Positions 16,720 to 24,072 of a stretch of 33,537 bases of DNA are shown here, in pieces. The notes under the pieces were generated by a model. That model did no database searches. It was given only the letters and a program-made list of their open reading frames with translations, and was not told the DNA's origin. The position numbers were made by a program, and so were the translations under genes. Positions within the stretch are counted from its first letter, which is position 1, and the number at the start of each line of letters is the position of its first letter. Source of the stretch: Massilia agri (GTDB lineage Bacteria > Pseudomonadota > Gammaproteobacteria > Burkholderiales > Burkholderiaceae_D); assembly GCF_024753255.1 (NCBI RefSeq), contig NZ_JANUHA010000030.1, positions 1-33,537 of the forward strand. Direction: 5' to 3'.

Positions 16720-17458
16720 ATTCGCCGGCGCCACCCAACTCGCCCGGTTCTGGGTCTACCTGTCGGCTTCGCCGCTCCTCGGCCTGACCCTGACCCTGTG
16801 CGCCTACCTCGCCGCCCAGCGTGTGCACGTCTTCTTCAAGGGATCGACGCTGGCCAATCCGGTGGCCATCGCCGTCGGGCTGATCGCCCTCGTCCTGTGG
16901 CTGTCCGGGATGTCCTACGAGCGCTACTTCTCCGGCGCCCAGTTCGTCCACTTCCTGCTGGGGCCGGCGACGGTCGCCCTGGCCGTGCCCCTGGTGCGCC
17001 AGTTGCCGCGGCTGCGGCGCGCCTTCCTGCCGCTGGCCTGCGCGCTGCTGCTCGGCTGCGTCACGGCCATCGTCGCCGCCGTCGCGGTCGCACTCCTGCT
17101 GGGCGCCACGCCGGAGCTGGCGGCGACGCTGGGTCCGAAGTCGGCCACCTCGCCGATCGCGATGGCCGTTTCCGAGCGCCTGGGCGGGATTCCGGCCTTC
17201 ACCGCTGCGCTGGTGATCGGCACCGGCATCTTTGGCGCCATCGTCGGGCGCTACGTCTTCAATGTGCTGGGCGTGAAGGCGCCGGCCGCGCGCGGTTTCG
17301 CGATGGGGCTGGCCGCGCATGGCATCGGCACCGCGCGCGCCTTCCAGGTCAGTCCGGAGTCGGGCGCCTTCGCGGCCCTGGCCATGGGCCTGAACGGCGC
17401 CATGACGGCGGTGCTGGCGCCCTGGCTGGTGCCTCTCGTGATTGCTTGGTTCGCATAG
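16712..17458 (+). CDS. lrgB: LrgB family membrane protein
   Basis: A 248-residue, strongly hydrophobic LrgB/CidB-family protein with about seven to eight helices. Signature segments include PATVALAVPLVRQLPRLRR, ATLGPKSATSPIAMAVSERLGG (in two halves around the conserved KSAT.PIA motif) and AAHGIGTARAFQ near residue 200. It overlaps lrgA and is certainly its partner. E. coli YohK/YohJ and plant PLGG1 are relatives, the latter a glycolate/glycerate transporter, so a small organic-acid transport role is possible. A weak inverted repeat (AGCAAT-TTCT-ATTGCT) lies 30 bases downstream; no clear terminator is seen. Confidence 0.92.
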   Translation: MPEFAGATQLARFWVYLSASPLLGLTLTLCAYLAAQRVHVFFKGSTLANPVAIAVGLIALVLWLSGMSYERYFSGAQFVHFLLGPATVALAVPLVRQLPRLRRAFLPLACALLLGCVTAIVAAVAVALLLGATPELAATLGPKSATSPIAMAVSERLGGIPAFTAALVIGTGIFGAIVGRYVFNVLGVKAPAARGFAMGLAAHGIGTARAFQVSPESGAFAALAMGLNGAMTAVLAPWLVPLVIAWFA

Positions 17459-17562
17459 TCATTCCTTCCGGAAGCGTAGCGCCGGCCAGCAATTTCTATT
17501 GCTAGACTCGATTCGATAGGTGGTCACTTCAGGCTGCCAAACTCATCGTATGGAGTCCAGCT

Positions 17563-18597
17563 TTGTCCACGTACAACAAGAAAATCAGCCTCGGCCTGCA
17601 GGGCGGCGGCACCTATGGCGCATTTACCTGGGGCGTACTCGACCGTTTGCTGCAAGAAGAGCGCCTCGAGATCACCTCGCTTAGCGGGGCAAGCGCAGGC
17701 GCAATCAATGCGGCCATCGTAGCCGATGGCTATGCCCGCGGTGGCGGGCGCGAGGGGGCCCGCCGATCGCTCGATCGCTTCTGGCGCGCGCTCGGCGGCA
17801 CCGCGCTATTCAGCCCCTTGCAGCGCACCCCCCTGGACGTGCTCGTAGGCGGCTTTACCATGCGCCATTCGCCCGCCTACCAGCTCATGGAGATGGCAGG
17901 CGCCCTGGCCGGCCCAGTGCTCGAAATGCCCTTCACGGTCAACCCCTTGCGTAATTTCCTCACCGCGATGATCGACTTCGAGCGCGTGCGCTCGTGCGAG
18001 GAGCTCAAGGTCTTCATTAGCGCGACCGAGGTGAACAGCGGCCGTGGGAAGATCTTCGTGCGCGAAGAGATGGACGTGCAGCGCCTGATGGCATCGGCTT
18101 GCCTGCCGACGGTGTTCGCCGCCGTGCAGGTCGACGGCAATGCTTTCTGGGACGGCAGCTTTGCCGCAAATCCGCCTCTGGCGCCGCTGGTGGAAAGCGG
18201 CGGCGCGCAAGACCTGCTCGTGGTGCAGATTAACCCGATCGAACGCAAGGAGATTCCGCGCAGCATGGCTGACATCAGCAACCGCGCCAACGAGATCGCC
18301 TTCAACACCAGCTTCGTGCGGGAGGTGAATGCAATGCTGCACACGCATGCGGTCCCGAGCGAAGAGGGCGGCGCGGCGCTTACTTACGCGCCGGTACGCT
18401 TGCATTTGGTGAGCGCCAATGATTTGCTCGCCGACCTTGCGGTGTCGAGCAAGTTCAACGCAGAGCCGGGCTTCTTGCAAATGCTGCACGACCGCGGCGT
18501 GACGGCCGCCGATGCCTGGCTAGCGCAGCATTTCGACGACCTTGGTGTGCGCAGCACGCTCGACCCGAGCGCCGTGTTCGGGACCGGGCGTGCATGA
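17563..18597 (+). CDS. Patatin-like phospholipase
   Basis: A 344-residue patatin-fold acyl hydrolase using a Ser-Asp dyad. The oxyanion loop GLQGGGTYGAF (11-21), nucleophile elbow GASAG (42-46, S44) and the dyad Asp in WDGSFAANPPL (D197) are present and correctly ordered. There is no signal peptide or membrane segment, so it is likely cytoplasmic and acts on lipids or lipid-coated granules. The start is TTG at 17563, supported by GGAG seven bases upstream and by the position of the glycine loop; the nearby ATG at 17550 is out of frame. Codon use looks a little less GC-biased than the adjacent genes. It ends at a bidirectional terminator. Confidence 0.9.
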   Translation: MSTYNKKISLGLQGGGTYGAFTWGVLDRLLQEERLEITSLSGASAGAINAAIVADGYARGGGREGARRSLDRFWRALGGTALFSPLQRTPLDVLVGGFTMRHSPAYQLMEMAGALAGPVLEMPFTVNPLRNFLTAMIDFERVRSCEELKVFISATEVNSGRGKIFVREEMDVQRLMASACLPTVFAAVQVDGNAFWDGSFAANPPLAPLVESGGAQDLLVVQINPIERKEIPRSMADISNRANEIAFNTSFVREVNAMLHTHAVPSEEGGAALTYAPVRLHLVSANDLLADLAVSSKFNAEPGFLQMLHDRGVTAADAWLAQHFDDLGVRSTLDPSAVFGTGRA

Positions 18598-18600
18598 AAA

Positions 18601-18650
18601 AACCGGCCGCGGCGCAATGCGCCGGGCCGGTTCGGACCGAACTCTTTTTT
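18601..18650. terminator. Bidirectional terminator between convergent genes
   Basis: AACCGGCC (18601-18608) and GGCCGGTT (18625-18632) pair perfectly, with an inner GGCGC/GCGCC stem. A second small stem (GTTCGG-A-CCGAAC) precedes a six-T run on the plus strand ending at 18650. On the minus strand the hairpin is followed by T6. It serves the patatin gene and the convergent hemerythrin gene. Confidence 0.85.
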
Positions 18651-18654
18651 GTGC

Positions 18655-19251
18655 TCAGGCCGGGTTGGATTTCCAGGTCTTTTTCGGACCGAAGGCCTTG
18701 GCCGCGAAGACGGCGCCGGCCAGGCCGACCAGCACGGCGGTGGCGCTGCCGCCGAAGCCGACCGCATGTTCCTTGGCCAGCTTGCCCGCTTTCGGGCCCA
18801 CCAGCTGCATGCGGCGCTTGGTCATCTGCGCGCCCAGCTCGGACAGCGCCTCACGGCTCAGCTTTGCCTCGGCGTGCGGCAGCAGGGTGGTTTCCTCGTC
18901 CGCCACGTGGTGCATCACGTCGCGCATCAGTTCCATCACCAGCTTGTCGTGGCGCGGATCGCCGCCGCTGGTGCGGCGCAGTTCGGCGATCAGGCGGCGC
19001 ATCTCGTTGTGTTCCGGTTCGGCCTTGTGCATGAAGGGCTCGCCGGAATCGCGCTGGCGCATCACCGGATAGAAGATCTCTTCCTCGAGCGTGGCGTGGA
19101 TCTCCAGCGCGTCGCAGATGGTGTCGGCCAGGGCCTTCTTCACGCGCGCCGGCTTGTCCTTCTCGTACTGGTGGAAGGTCACCATCACGTGCGAGTGATC
19201 GAAGCGAATCATGTTGGTGATCGTCGGGCTCAGCTTACTCAGATTAAACAT
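18655..19251 (-). CDS. Hemerythrin HHE-domain protein with C-terminal hydrophobic tail
   Basis: A 198-residue protein with a four-helix HHE hemerythrin domain (about 8-135). The expected diiron ligands are present: H19 (FDHSH), H52 and E56 (HATLEEE), H81 (EPEHNEM), H114/H115 and D118 (MHHVADEE). The tail (about 165-190) is Gly/Ala-rich and hydrophobic (VGFGGSATAVLVGLAGAVFA), possibly a membrane anchor. Such proteins bind O2, NO or iron and are often stress-induced. The start at 19251 follows a GGGGG ribosome binding site; an ATG seven codons earlier would place that sequence inside the gene. It is divergent from the manganese catalase across a 346-base control region, supporting a shared stress response. 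Confidence 0.9.
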   Translation of the reverse strand: MFNLSKLSPTITNMIRFDHSHVMVTFHQYEKDKPARVKKALADTICDALEIHATLEEEIFYPVMRQRDSGEPFMHKAEPEHNEMRRLIAELRRTSGGDPRHDKLVMELMRDVMHHVADEETTLLPHAEAKLSREALSELGAQMTKRRMQLVGPKAGKLAKEHAVGFGGSATAVLVGLAGAVFAAKAFGPKKTWKSNPA

Positions 19252-19597
19252 GGTTACCCCCTTTATGGTCATCTAACCAACATGGTAGTGCGACGCGGCT
19301 CGACTTTACTGTAGGAGCGCGTGCCGTACCCGTGTCGGCATGGGTCCCATCGGGCAGCCCGTCTGGCCCTGCATCCTGGGCAAAACCTTAATGAACTTGC
19401 ATTAGAAAATCTTTATCGGTTTCAACATTTCCATCAAGTTCATTAATTGTCGACCTAGTCCTACAAGGGCACGCGCAAACACCTGATGCCAACTGCCGGG
19501 CCAAAAGAAGAACATGGGATGTACGTGCTGCCGGCCACTGCCGCAGTCACCCGAGGCGCTTTTGTCGCGCCCTTACTCAAACATCGGAGGGACGTTC
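19252..19597. promoter_or_regulatory. Divergent control region, hemerythrin / Mn-catalase, with 12-bp inverted repeat
   Basis: This 346-base non-coding stretch holds TTAATGAACTTG (19388-19399) and its exact reverse complement CAAGTTCATTAA (19435-19446), 35 bases apart. The sequence between them is the most AT-rich part of the gap and the likely promoter area. The catalase ribosome binding site GGAGG is at 19586-19590. I see no convincing sigma-70 pair and no known OxyR or LexA box. The remainder shows no gene or other structure. Confidence 0.55.
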
Positions 19598-20620
19598 ATG
19601 TTTGCTCATAACAAACGCCTGCAGTACACGGTCCGCGTCAGCGAGCCGAACCCGGCGCTGGCGAATCTTATGCTGGAACAGTTCGGCGGTCCGCAAGGCG
19701 AGCTCGCCGCCGCCATGCGCTACTTCACCCAGGCCGTATCGGAAGACGATCCGGGCCGCAAGGACATGCTGTTCGACATCGCCACCGAGGAGCTCAGCCA
19801 CCTGGAGGTGATCGGCCACATCGTCGCGATGCTGAACAAGGGCGCCAAGGGGCGCCTGGCCGAAGCGGTGGACAGCGAGGCCGAGATGTACAAGGCGATC
19901 ACCGGACCGGGCAACGACAGCCACATCACCCAGGTGCTGTACGGCGCCGGCACCCCGCTGACCAATTCGGCCGGCGTGCCCTGGACCGCGGCCTACATCG
20001 ACTCGATCACCGAGCCGACCGCCGACCTGCGCTCGAACATCGCGGCCGAAGCGCGCGCCAAGATCGTCTACGAGCGCCTGATCGCGCTGACCGACGATCC
20101 GGGCGTGAAGGAGGCGCTGGGCTTCCTGATGACGCGCGAAGTGGCGCACCAGAAGTCCTTCGAGAAGGCCCTGTACGCCATCGAGCCGAACTTCCCGGCA
20201 GGCAAGATGCCGGCCGACCCGCGTTTCGCCAGCGTCTACTACAACATGTCGCAGGGTCCGGGCGAGATGCGCGGCCCCTGGAACCAGGGCGCCGACTGGG
20301 ACTTCGTCACCGACCGCGAGAAGCAGATGGCGGTCGACGGCGGCAGCGGCGAAGCCGAAGTCGCGCTGCCGAGCGGCGACATCGACATCCTCAAGCAGAT
20401 GGCGATGCGCACCATGTCCGACCCGATGTCCTCGCCGCGCACCGGCGCGGAACTGGGCATGAGCATGCAATCGGCAGGCGGTGGTACGATGGCAGGGCAG
20501 TCGGGTAGCGCCATGGGCAGCCTTGACGTCGGCTCGAAGGGCGGCCAGCTCGACGACACCGGCATCACCAAGCCGACCGACAAGGGCACCGCCAAGGGCA
20601 TGAAGGCCATGAAGAAGTAA
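19598..20620 (+). CDS. Manganese catalase
   Basis: A 340-residue dimanganese catalase that dismutates H2O2. The four-helix ferritin-like core shows the ligands in family order: E35 (GPQGELAAAMRY), E65 and H68 (ATEELSHLEVIGH), E151 (IAAEARAKIVYERL) and H184 (REVAHQKSF). The catalytic-site surroundings and the PNFPAGKMP loop are intact. The C-terminal 60 residues are a low-complexity Gly/Ser/Met tail ending in KGMKAMKK, longer than in the Lactobacillus enzyme but common in proteobacterial members. The start is fixed by GGAGG seven bases upstream. It is likely cytoplasmic. A perfect hairpin follows 15 bases after the stop, before the metal transporter gene. Confidence 0.95.
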   Translation: MFAHNKRLQYTVRVSEPNPALANLMLEQFGGPQGELAAAMRYFTQAVSEDDPGRKDMLFDIATEELSHLEVIGHIVAMLNKGAKGRLAEAVDSEAEMYKAITGPGNDSHITQVLYGAGTPLTNSAGVPWTAAYIDSITEPTADLRSNIAAEARAKIVYERLIALTDDPGVKEALGFLMTREVAHQKSFEKALYAIEPNFPAGKMPADPRFASVYYNMSQGPGEMRGPWNQGADWDFVTDREKQMAVDGGSGEAEVALPSGDIDILKQMAMRTMSDPMSSPRTGAELGMSMQSAGGGTMAGQSGSAMGSLDVGSKGGQLDDTGITKPTDKGTAKGMKAMKK

Positions 20621-20634
20621 GCACGCGCCGCAGC

Positions 20635-20664
20635 AATGCGATGGCGCTGCGGCGCCATCGCATT
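20635..20664. other. Perfect 12-bp hairpin between catalase and ZIP genes
   Basis: AATGCGATGGCG (20635-20646) and CGCCATCGCATT (20653-20664) pair perfectly around a 6-base loop. There is no T-run, so it is probably an mRNA-stabilising or Rho-assisted stop structure, or part of a small repeat. An ATG at 20641 lies inside the stem and would be poorly accessible, favouring 20689 as the transporter start. Confidence 0.6.
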
Positions 20665-20688
20665 CGCGCGGCACACTTTGGGTATTGC

Positions 20689-21612
20689 ATGGATTCTCAT
20701 CTGGACAAACCGCAGGACAACCGTCTCTTCGCGCTGCGCTCCGTGCTGCGCCTCTTGACCTTCCGCCGCGTCGTCGGACTCCTCATCTGCAGCGTGGGCT
20801 GCATCCTCCTGCTCGGCAGCCTGGCCGAACAGATCATGAACGCCGACCCCAAGATGCACCGCGCCCTGCTGGGCGGCGCGACGGCCGCCGCGGCGACCGC
20901 GCTGGGCACCTTGCCGGTCCTGTTCGCACAGAATTTCTCGAAGCGCACCTACGACTGCTTCCTCGGCTTCGGGGCCGGGGTGATGCTGGGCGCCACCGCC
21001 TTTTCCCTCGTGATTCCCGCGCTGAACGCCGCGAAGGCGGCCGGGGCGGGCAACTGGGAGGCCAGCCTGCTGGCCGGCGCCGGGATCATGGCCGGCGCCA
21101 TGGCCATCATGCTGCTGGGCCGCGCCGTGCGCGCCGAAGGCATCCTCGAATCCGGGGTGGACGGCGTGTCGCTGCGGCGCGCCTGGATCTTCGTCTGGGC
21201 CGTGGCCCTGCACAATGTGCCGGAGGGGCTGGCCATCGGCGTCGCCCATGCCGGCATCGACCTCGAGAAAGCCAATTCACTGACCACCGGGATCTCGATC
21301 CAGGACGTGCCGGAAGGCCTGGTGGTGGCGCTCGCGCTGCGCACCGTGGGCTACGGACGCCTGACCTCGGTCGGCCTGGGCATCGCCTCGGGCCTGGCCG
21401 AGCCGGTCGCGGCAGCTTTCGGCGTGGCCCTGATCGGCATTGCGGCGGGACTACTGCCGATTGCCCTGGCGGCGGCGGGCGGCGCCATGCTCTTCGTGAT
21501 CGTCAACGACGTGATCCCCGAGTCGCGCCAGAGCGGCAATGGCACCTGGGCCAGCATCGCCCTCCTGATCGGCTTCATCCTGATGACGGTGCTCGACACG
21601 GCCCTGTCGTAA
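20689..21612 (+). CDS. ZIP family divalent metal transporter
   Basis: A 307-residue inner-membrane transporter of the ZIP family (zinc/iron/manganese import) with about eight helices. Helix 4 carries the metal-site motif HNVPEGLAIG and helix 5 carries QDVPEGLVVA, the GufA-type pattern. There is no large His-rich loop. An extra N-terminal 40 residues precede the first core helices. The start at 20689 is preferred over 20641, which sits inside a stable hairpin. Its position 68 bases after the manganese catalase, in the same direction, suggests that it may supply the enzyme's metal; this is inferred from location only. Confidence 0.88.
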   Translation: MDSHLDKPQDNRLFALRSVLRLLTFRRVVGLLICSVGCILLLGSLAEQIMNADPKMHRALLGGATAAAATALGTLPVLFAQNFSKRTYDCFLGFGAGVMLGATAFSLVIPALNAAKAAGAGNWEASLLAGAGIMAGAMAIMLLGRAVRAEGILESGVDGVSLRRAWIFVWAVALHNVPEGLAIGVAHAGIDLEKANSLTTGISIQDVPEGLVVALALRTVGYGRLTSVGLGIASGLAEPVAAAFGVALIGIAAGLLPIALAAAGGAMLFVIVNDVIPESRQSGNGTWASIALLIGFILMTVLDTALS

Positions 21613-21618
21613 AAGCGC

Positions 21619-21648
21619 TTGACATGAAAAATATGATGGGCGTAATAT
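21619..21648 (+). promoter_or_regulatory. Sigma-70 promoter of the TetR gene
   Basis: TTGACA (21619-21624) and TAATAT (21643-21648) are separated by 18 bases, a strong match to the housekeeping promoter. The -10 box lies inside the paired operator, so the regulator would block its own transcription. Confidence 0.75.
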
Positions 21649-21662
21649 GACGTTCATCATAT
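21631..21662. promoter_or_regulatory. Paired overlapping TetR operators, regulator side
   Basis: Two 18-bp dyads of form ATATGA-N6-TCATAT overlap with a 14-bp offset. Site 1a at 21631-21648 ends TAATAT (one mismatch). Site 1b at 21645-21662 is perfect, with centre CGTTCA. They cover the -10 box and the start region of the TetR transcript. The same arrangement recurs upstream of the dehydrogenase at 22307-22338. Confidence 0.75.
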
Positions 21663-21675
21663 TTCAGGTGTCGCC

Positions 21676-22266
21676 ATGAGCAACTCTGCCAAGTCCAGCA
21701 AGCGCGAGCAGTCCCACCACCGGATCGTCGAAGCGGCCAGCCGCGCAGTGCGCCGCCATGGTTATGCCGGTGTCGGCGTGGCCGAGGTCATGAAGGAGGC
21801 GGGGCTCACCCACGGCGGCTTCTACGCCCATTTCGATTCGCGCGAAGCCCTGCTGGTCGAAGCCATCGAGCATGCCGGCGCCATCAGCAGCGCCCTGCTG
21901 GACGAGCGCATCGCAGCGCGCACCCGCGAGACCGGCAATCCCCTGCAAGCCCTGATCGAACTCTATCTCTCCGACGAGCACCTGGCGCATACCGAGCACG
22001 GCTGCGTGGTCGGGGCGCTGGCCAGCGAGATCCCGCGCCAGCAAGAGGTGGTCCGCGAGGCTTCCGTCCAGCGGGTCGACCGCCTGGTGCGACGCGTCGC
22101 CCTGGCCTTGCCGGACGATGCGGCCCCTGGGTTGGCGAGCGTGATTGCCGGGGCCCTGATCGGCAATCTGCAGCTGGCCCGTATCCAGGGTGACAGCCCG
22201 GAGGGCAGGGCGGTACTGGCGGCGGCGCGCGAGACGCTCGTGGCCGTGTTCGCCAAGGCTTCCTGA
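21676..22266 (+). CDS. TetR-family transcriptional regulator
   Basis: A 196-residue TetR-family repressor. The N-terminal helix-turn-helix (about 16-62) is clear: IVEAASRAVRRHGYAGVGVA then EVMKEAGLTHGGFYAHFDSR, with the family's G.FY.HF.SKE-like end. The C-terminal ligand domain (65-196) resembles TetR_C members next to oxidoreductases; the inducer is unknown. It lies upstream of a short-chain dehydrogenase and a hydrolase in the same direction. Matching operators in front of both this gene and the dehydrogenase show autoregulation and control of the downstream pair. A terminator ends its transcript before the second operator. Confidence 0.92.
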   Translation: MSNSAKSSKREQSHHRIVEAASRAVRRHGYAGVGVAEVMKEAGLTHGGFYAHFDSREALLVEAIEHAGAISSALLDERIAARTRETGNPLQALIELYLSDEHLAHTEHGCVVGALASEIPRQQEVVREASVQRVDRLVRRVALALPDDAAPGLASVIAGALIGNLQLARIQGDSPEGRAVLAAARETLVAVFAKAS

Positions 22267-22273
22267 TTCATCC

Positions 22274-22297
22274 AGGCCGGCGTCGCCGGCTTTTTTT
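22274..22297 (+). terminator. Rho-independent terminator after the TetR gene
   Basis: GCCGGC (22276-22281) pairs with GCCGGC (22285-22290) around a 3-base loop, with a flanking wobble and A:T pair, followed directly by seven T. It separates the regulator's transcript from the dehydrogenase operator. Confidence 0.85.
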
Positions 22298-22306
22298 GCC
22301 TAACAA

Positions 22307-22338
22307 ATATGATGACGATCATATGATGATTGTCATAA
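22307..22338. promoter_or_regulatory. Paired overlapping TetR operators, dehydrogenase side
   Basis: Site 2a (22307-22324) is a perfect ATATGA-TGACGA-TCATAT dyad. Site 2b (22321-22338) is ATATGA-TGATTG-TCATAA with one mismatch. The offset is again 14 bp. A further half-site, TCATAT, occurs at 22356-22361. The pair lies 44-75 bases before the dehydrogenase start. Confidence 0.75.
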
Positions 22339-22381
22339 ATCCGGCGGCACGACCGTCATATCAACGCTGAAAGGATTCATC

Positions 22382-23083
22382 ATGAAAGTCCAGAACGCAA
22401 CCGTCCTGATTACCGGCGCGAACCGTGGTCTCGGCGCGGAATTCGCCCGCCAGGCGCTTGTCCGCGGCGCCCGCAAGGTCTACGCCGCGGCGCGCGACCC
22501 GTCCACGATCTCCCTTCCCGGCCTGGTTCCGGTGCGGCTGGACGTGACCGACGCCAGGCAGGCCGCCGCCCTGGCCGCGGAGCTCGGCGACGTCGACCTG
22601 GTGATCAACAATGCGGGCGTAGCCAATACCGGCAGCGTGCTCGACGCCGAGGGACTGGATTCGCTGCGCTGGATGTTGGAAACCAATGTGTTCGGCCTGC
22701 TGAACGTCAGCCGCGGTTTCGCGCCGGGGCTGGCGCGCCAGGGCGGCGGCGCGGTGGTGAACGTGCTGTCGGTGGCGAGCTGGGTCAGCAATCCGGTGCT
22801 GGCCAACTATGGCGTCACCAAGGCCGCCGCCTGGAGCGCGACCAACGCGCTGCGCGACGCCCTGCGCGCCCAGGGCACCCAGGTGCTCGGCGTGCACGTC
22901 GGCCTGATCGACACCGACCTGACGCGCGGCTTCGATGCGCCGAAACTGACGCCGCAAGCGGTCGTGGAGCGCGTGTTCGCGGCGCTCGAGGCCGGCGACA
23001 GCGAGGTGCTGGTCGACGAGCTCACGCGCGCCGTCAAGCGCGGGCTGTCGGCCGAGCCGGGCATCTATACCCTGGCGCGCTGA
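22382..23083 (+). CDS. Short-chain dehydrogenase/reductase
   Basis: A 233-residue classical SDR. The NAD(P) loop TGANRGLG (11-18), the NNAG motif (76-79) and the catalytic S130, Y143 and K147 (YGVTK) are all present at normal spacing. R15 in the loop and R38 after the second strand suggest NADP preference. The substrate is unknown. The start follows AAAGGA. The gene is controlled by the adjacent TetR regulator, as shown by the paired operators, and is followed 12 bases later by an alpha/beta hydrolase, giving a two-gene inducible operon. Confidence 0.92.
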   Translation: MKVQNATVLITGANRGLGAEFARQALVRGARKVYAAARDPSTISLPGLVPVRLDVTDARQAAALAAELGDVDLVINNAGVANTGSVLDAEGLDSLRWMLETNVFGLLNVSRGFAPGLARQGGGAVVNVLSVASWVSNPVLANYGVTKAAAWSATNALRDALRAQGTQVLGVHVGLIDTDLTRGFDAPKLTPQAVVERVFAALEAGDSEVLVDELTRAVKRGLSAEPGIYTLAR

Positions 23084-23095
23084 GCGGAGGCCGCC

Positions 23096-23902
23096 ATGCC
23101 TGATGCAACCGTGATGGACAACCCGCTCGTCGGGCAGGTGGTCGCGCATATGACGCGGCCGCGCCGCCAGGCCCTGGACGAGGAGGGCAGGCGCCTGCTG
23201 CTGGACGGCGTGCGCGACGAGGTGTGGCACGAGGGCCGGATGCTGGTCGCCTATACCTTCGGCGACGCGCGTCCCGATGTGGAAACGGGCGCGCCGCGCC
23301 GGCGTGCGCTGCTCGTGCACGGCTGGGAAAGCCGTGCGGCCGGTTGGCACGTGCTGGTGCGCCGGCTGGTGGCCGCAGGGTGGCATGTGACGGTGTTCGA
23401 TGCGCCGGCGCATGGCGAGTCAGCCGGTGAAGCGACCAACGTGGCGGCGATGGGCAGGGCGCTGCTGGCCGTCGCGGGGTGGCTGGGGCCGGTCGACGCC
23501 GTGGTGGCGCACTCGCTGGGCTCGCCGGCGTCCCTCTACGCCTTTGCCCATGGCTTGCGCGCGCGATCGAGCGTGCACCTTGCCGGGCCGTCGTCGCTGA
23601 TCCGGGCGCTGGACCGGACCGCCTGCGCCGTCAAGGTCGACGGCGCCACCCTGCGCGCGCGTTTCGAGGCGCTGACGGGGCTGGACGCGGCCGACATGGA
23701 GCTGGAGCGCCTGGCGGCGGGCATGCGCCATCCGGCCCTGTTGCTGCACGACCCGCTGGATCCGGAGGTGCACTGGTCCGAATCGGCGGCGCTGGCCAAT
23801 GCCTGGGATGGCGCGCTGCTGGAGGCGGCCAATGGGGTGGGACATCGGAAGATCATCGGTGACAGCGCGGTCGTCGAACGTATCGTCGGGTTTCTTTCGT
23901 AG
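23096..23902 (+). CDS. Alpha/beta hydrolase
   Basis: A 268-residue alpha/beta-hydrolase-fold enzyme. The core shows ALLVHGWESRAAGW (oxyanion HGW), FDAPAHGESAG, the nucleophile elbow AHSLGSP (S140; Ala replaces the first Gly), a possible acid in HDPLDPEVHW and the His in GVGHRKI near residue 250. No signal peptide is present. The start follows GGAGG by five bases. It is the second gene of the TetR-controlled operon; an esterase or thioesterase acting with the dehydrogenase is plausible. The final stop codon TAG (23900-23902) is part of a repeat element that begins at 23899, so the C-terminus may have been shaped by its insertion. Confidence 0.88.
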   Translation: MPDATVMDNPLVGQVVAHMTRPRRQALDEEGRRLLLDGVRDEVWHEGRMLVAYTFGDARPDVETGAPRRRALLVHGWESRAAGWHVLVRRLVAAGWHVTVFDAPAHGESAGEATNVAAMGRALLAVAGWLGPVDAVVAHSLGSPASLYAFAHGLRARSSVHLAGPSSLIRALDRTACAVKVDGATLRARFEALTGLDAADMELERLAAGMRHPALLLHDPLDPEVHWSESAALANAWDGALLEAANGVGHRKIIGDSAVVERIVGFLS

Positions 23903-24019
23903 GGTGGACGGCTTTGCCGTCCGCGCGTTCAAATCCCCTCGGGTCAGACGTATCGTGTTTTCAAAGGCTGATTGAACGCGCGGACGGGGAACCCGACTAG
24001 GCGTCCCCGTCCACCCTAC
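23899..24019. repeat. 121-bp inverted-repeat element (MITE/REP-like)
   Basis: The ends are GTAGGGTGGACGG (23899-23911) and CCGTCCACCCTAC (24007-24019), a perfect 13-bp terminal inverted repeat. Inside, CCGTCCGCGCGTTCAA (23917-23932) is the exact reverse complement of 23972-23987, and GGACGGC-TTT-GCCGTCC (23906-23922) makes a small hairpin. There is no reading frame of its own. GTAGGGTGGAC-type dispersed repeats are common between genes in Oxalobacteraceae and Burkholderiales, as I recall. It overlaps the hydrolase stop codon on the left and abuts the MFS terminator on the right. Confidence 0.8.
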
Positions 24020-24052
24020 AAAAACGCCCCGGAGCTTGCGCTGCGGGGCGTT
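24020..24052 (-). terminator. Rho-independent terminator of the MFS gene
   Basis: AACGCCCCG (24023-24031) and CGGGGCGTT (24044-24052) pair perfectly over nine base pairs, with a short inner AGC/GCT. On the minus strand the stem is followed by a T5 run, ending the MFS transcript 20 bases after its stop. Confidence 0.85.
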
Positions 24053-24072
24053 CTTATATGCGCAAATAAAAC

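Noticed and set aside
17480..17520. Terminator after lrgB
   Set aside because: AGCAAT-TTCT-ATTGCT is only six base pairs, AT-rich and without a T-run; too weak to call.
17550..17562. ATG at 17550 as the patatin start
   Set aside because: It is out of frame with the GLQGGG and GASAG motifs; the TTG at 17563 has a properly spaced GGAG.
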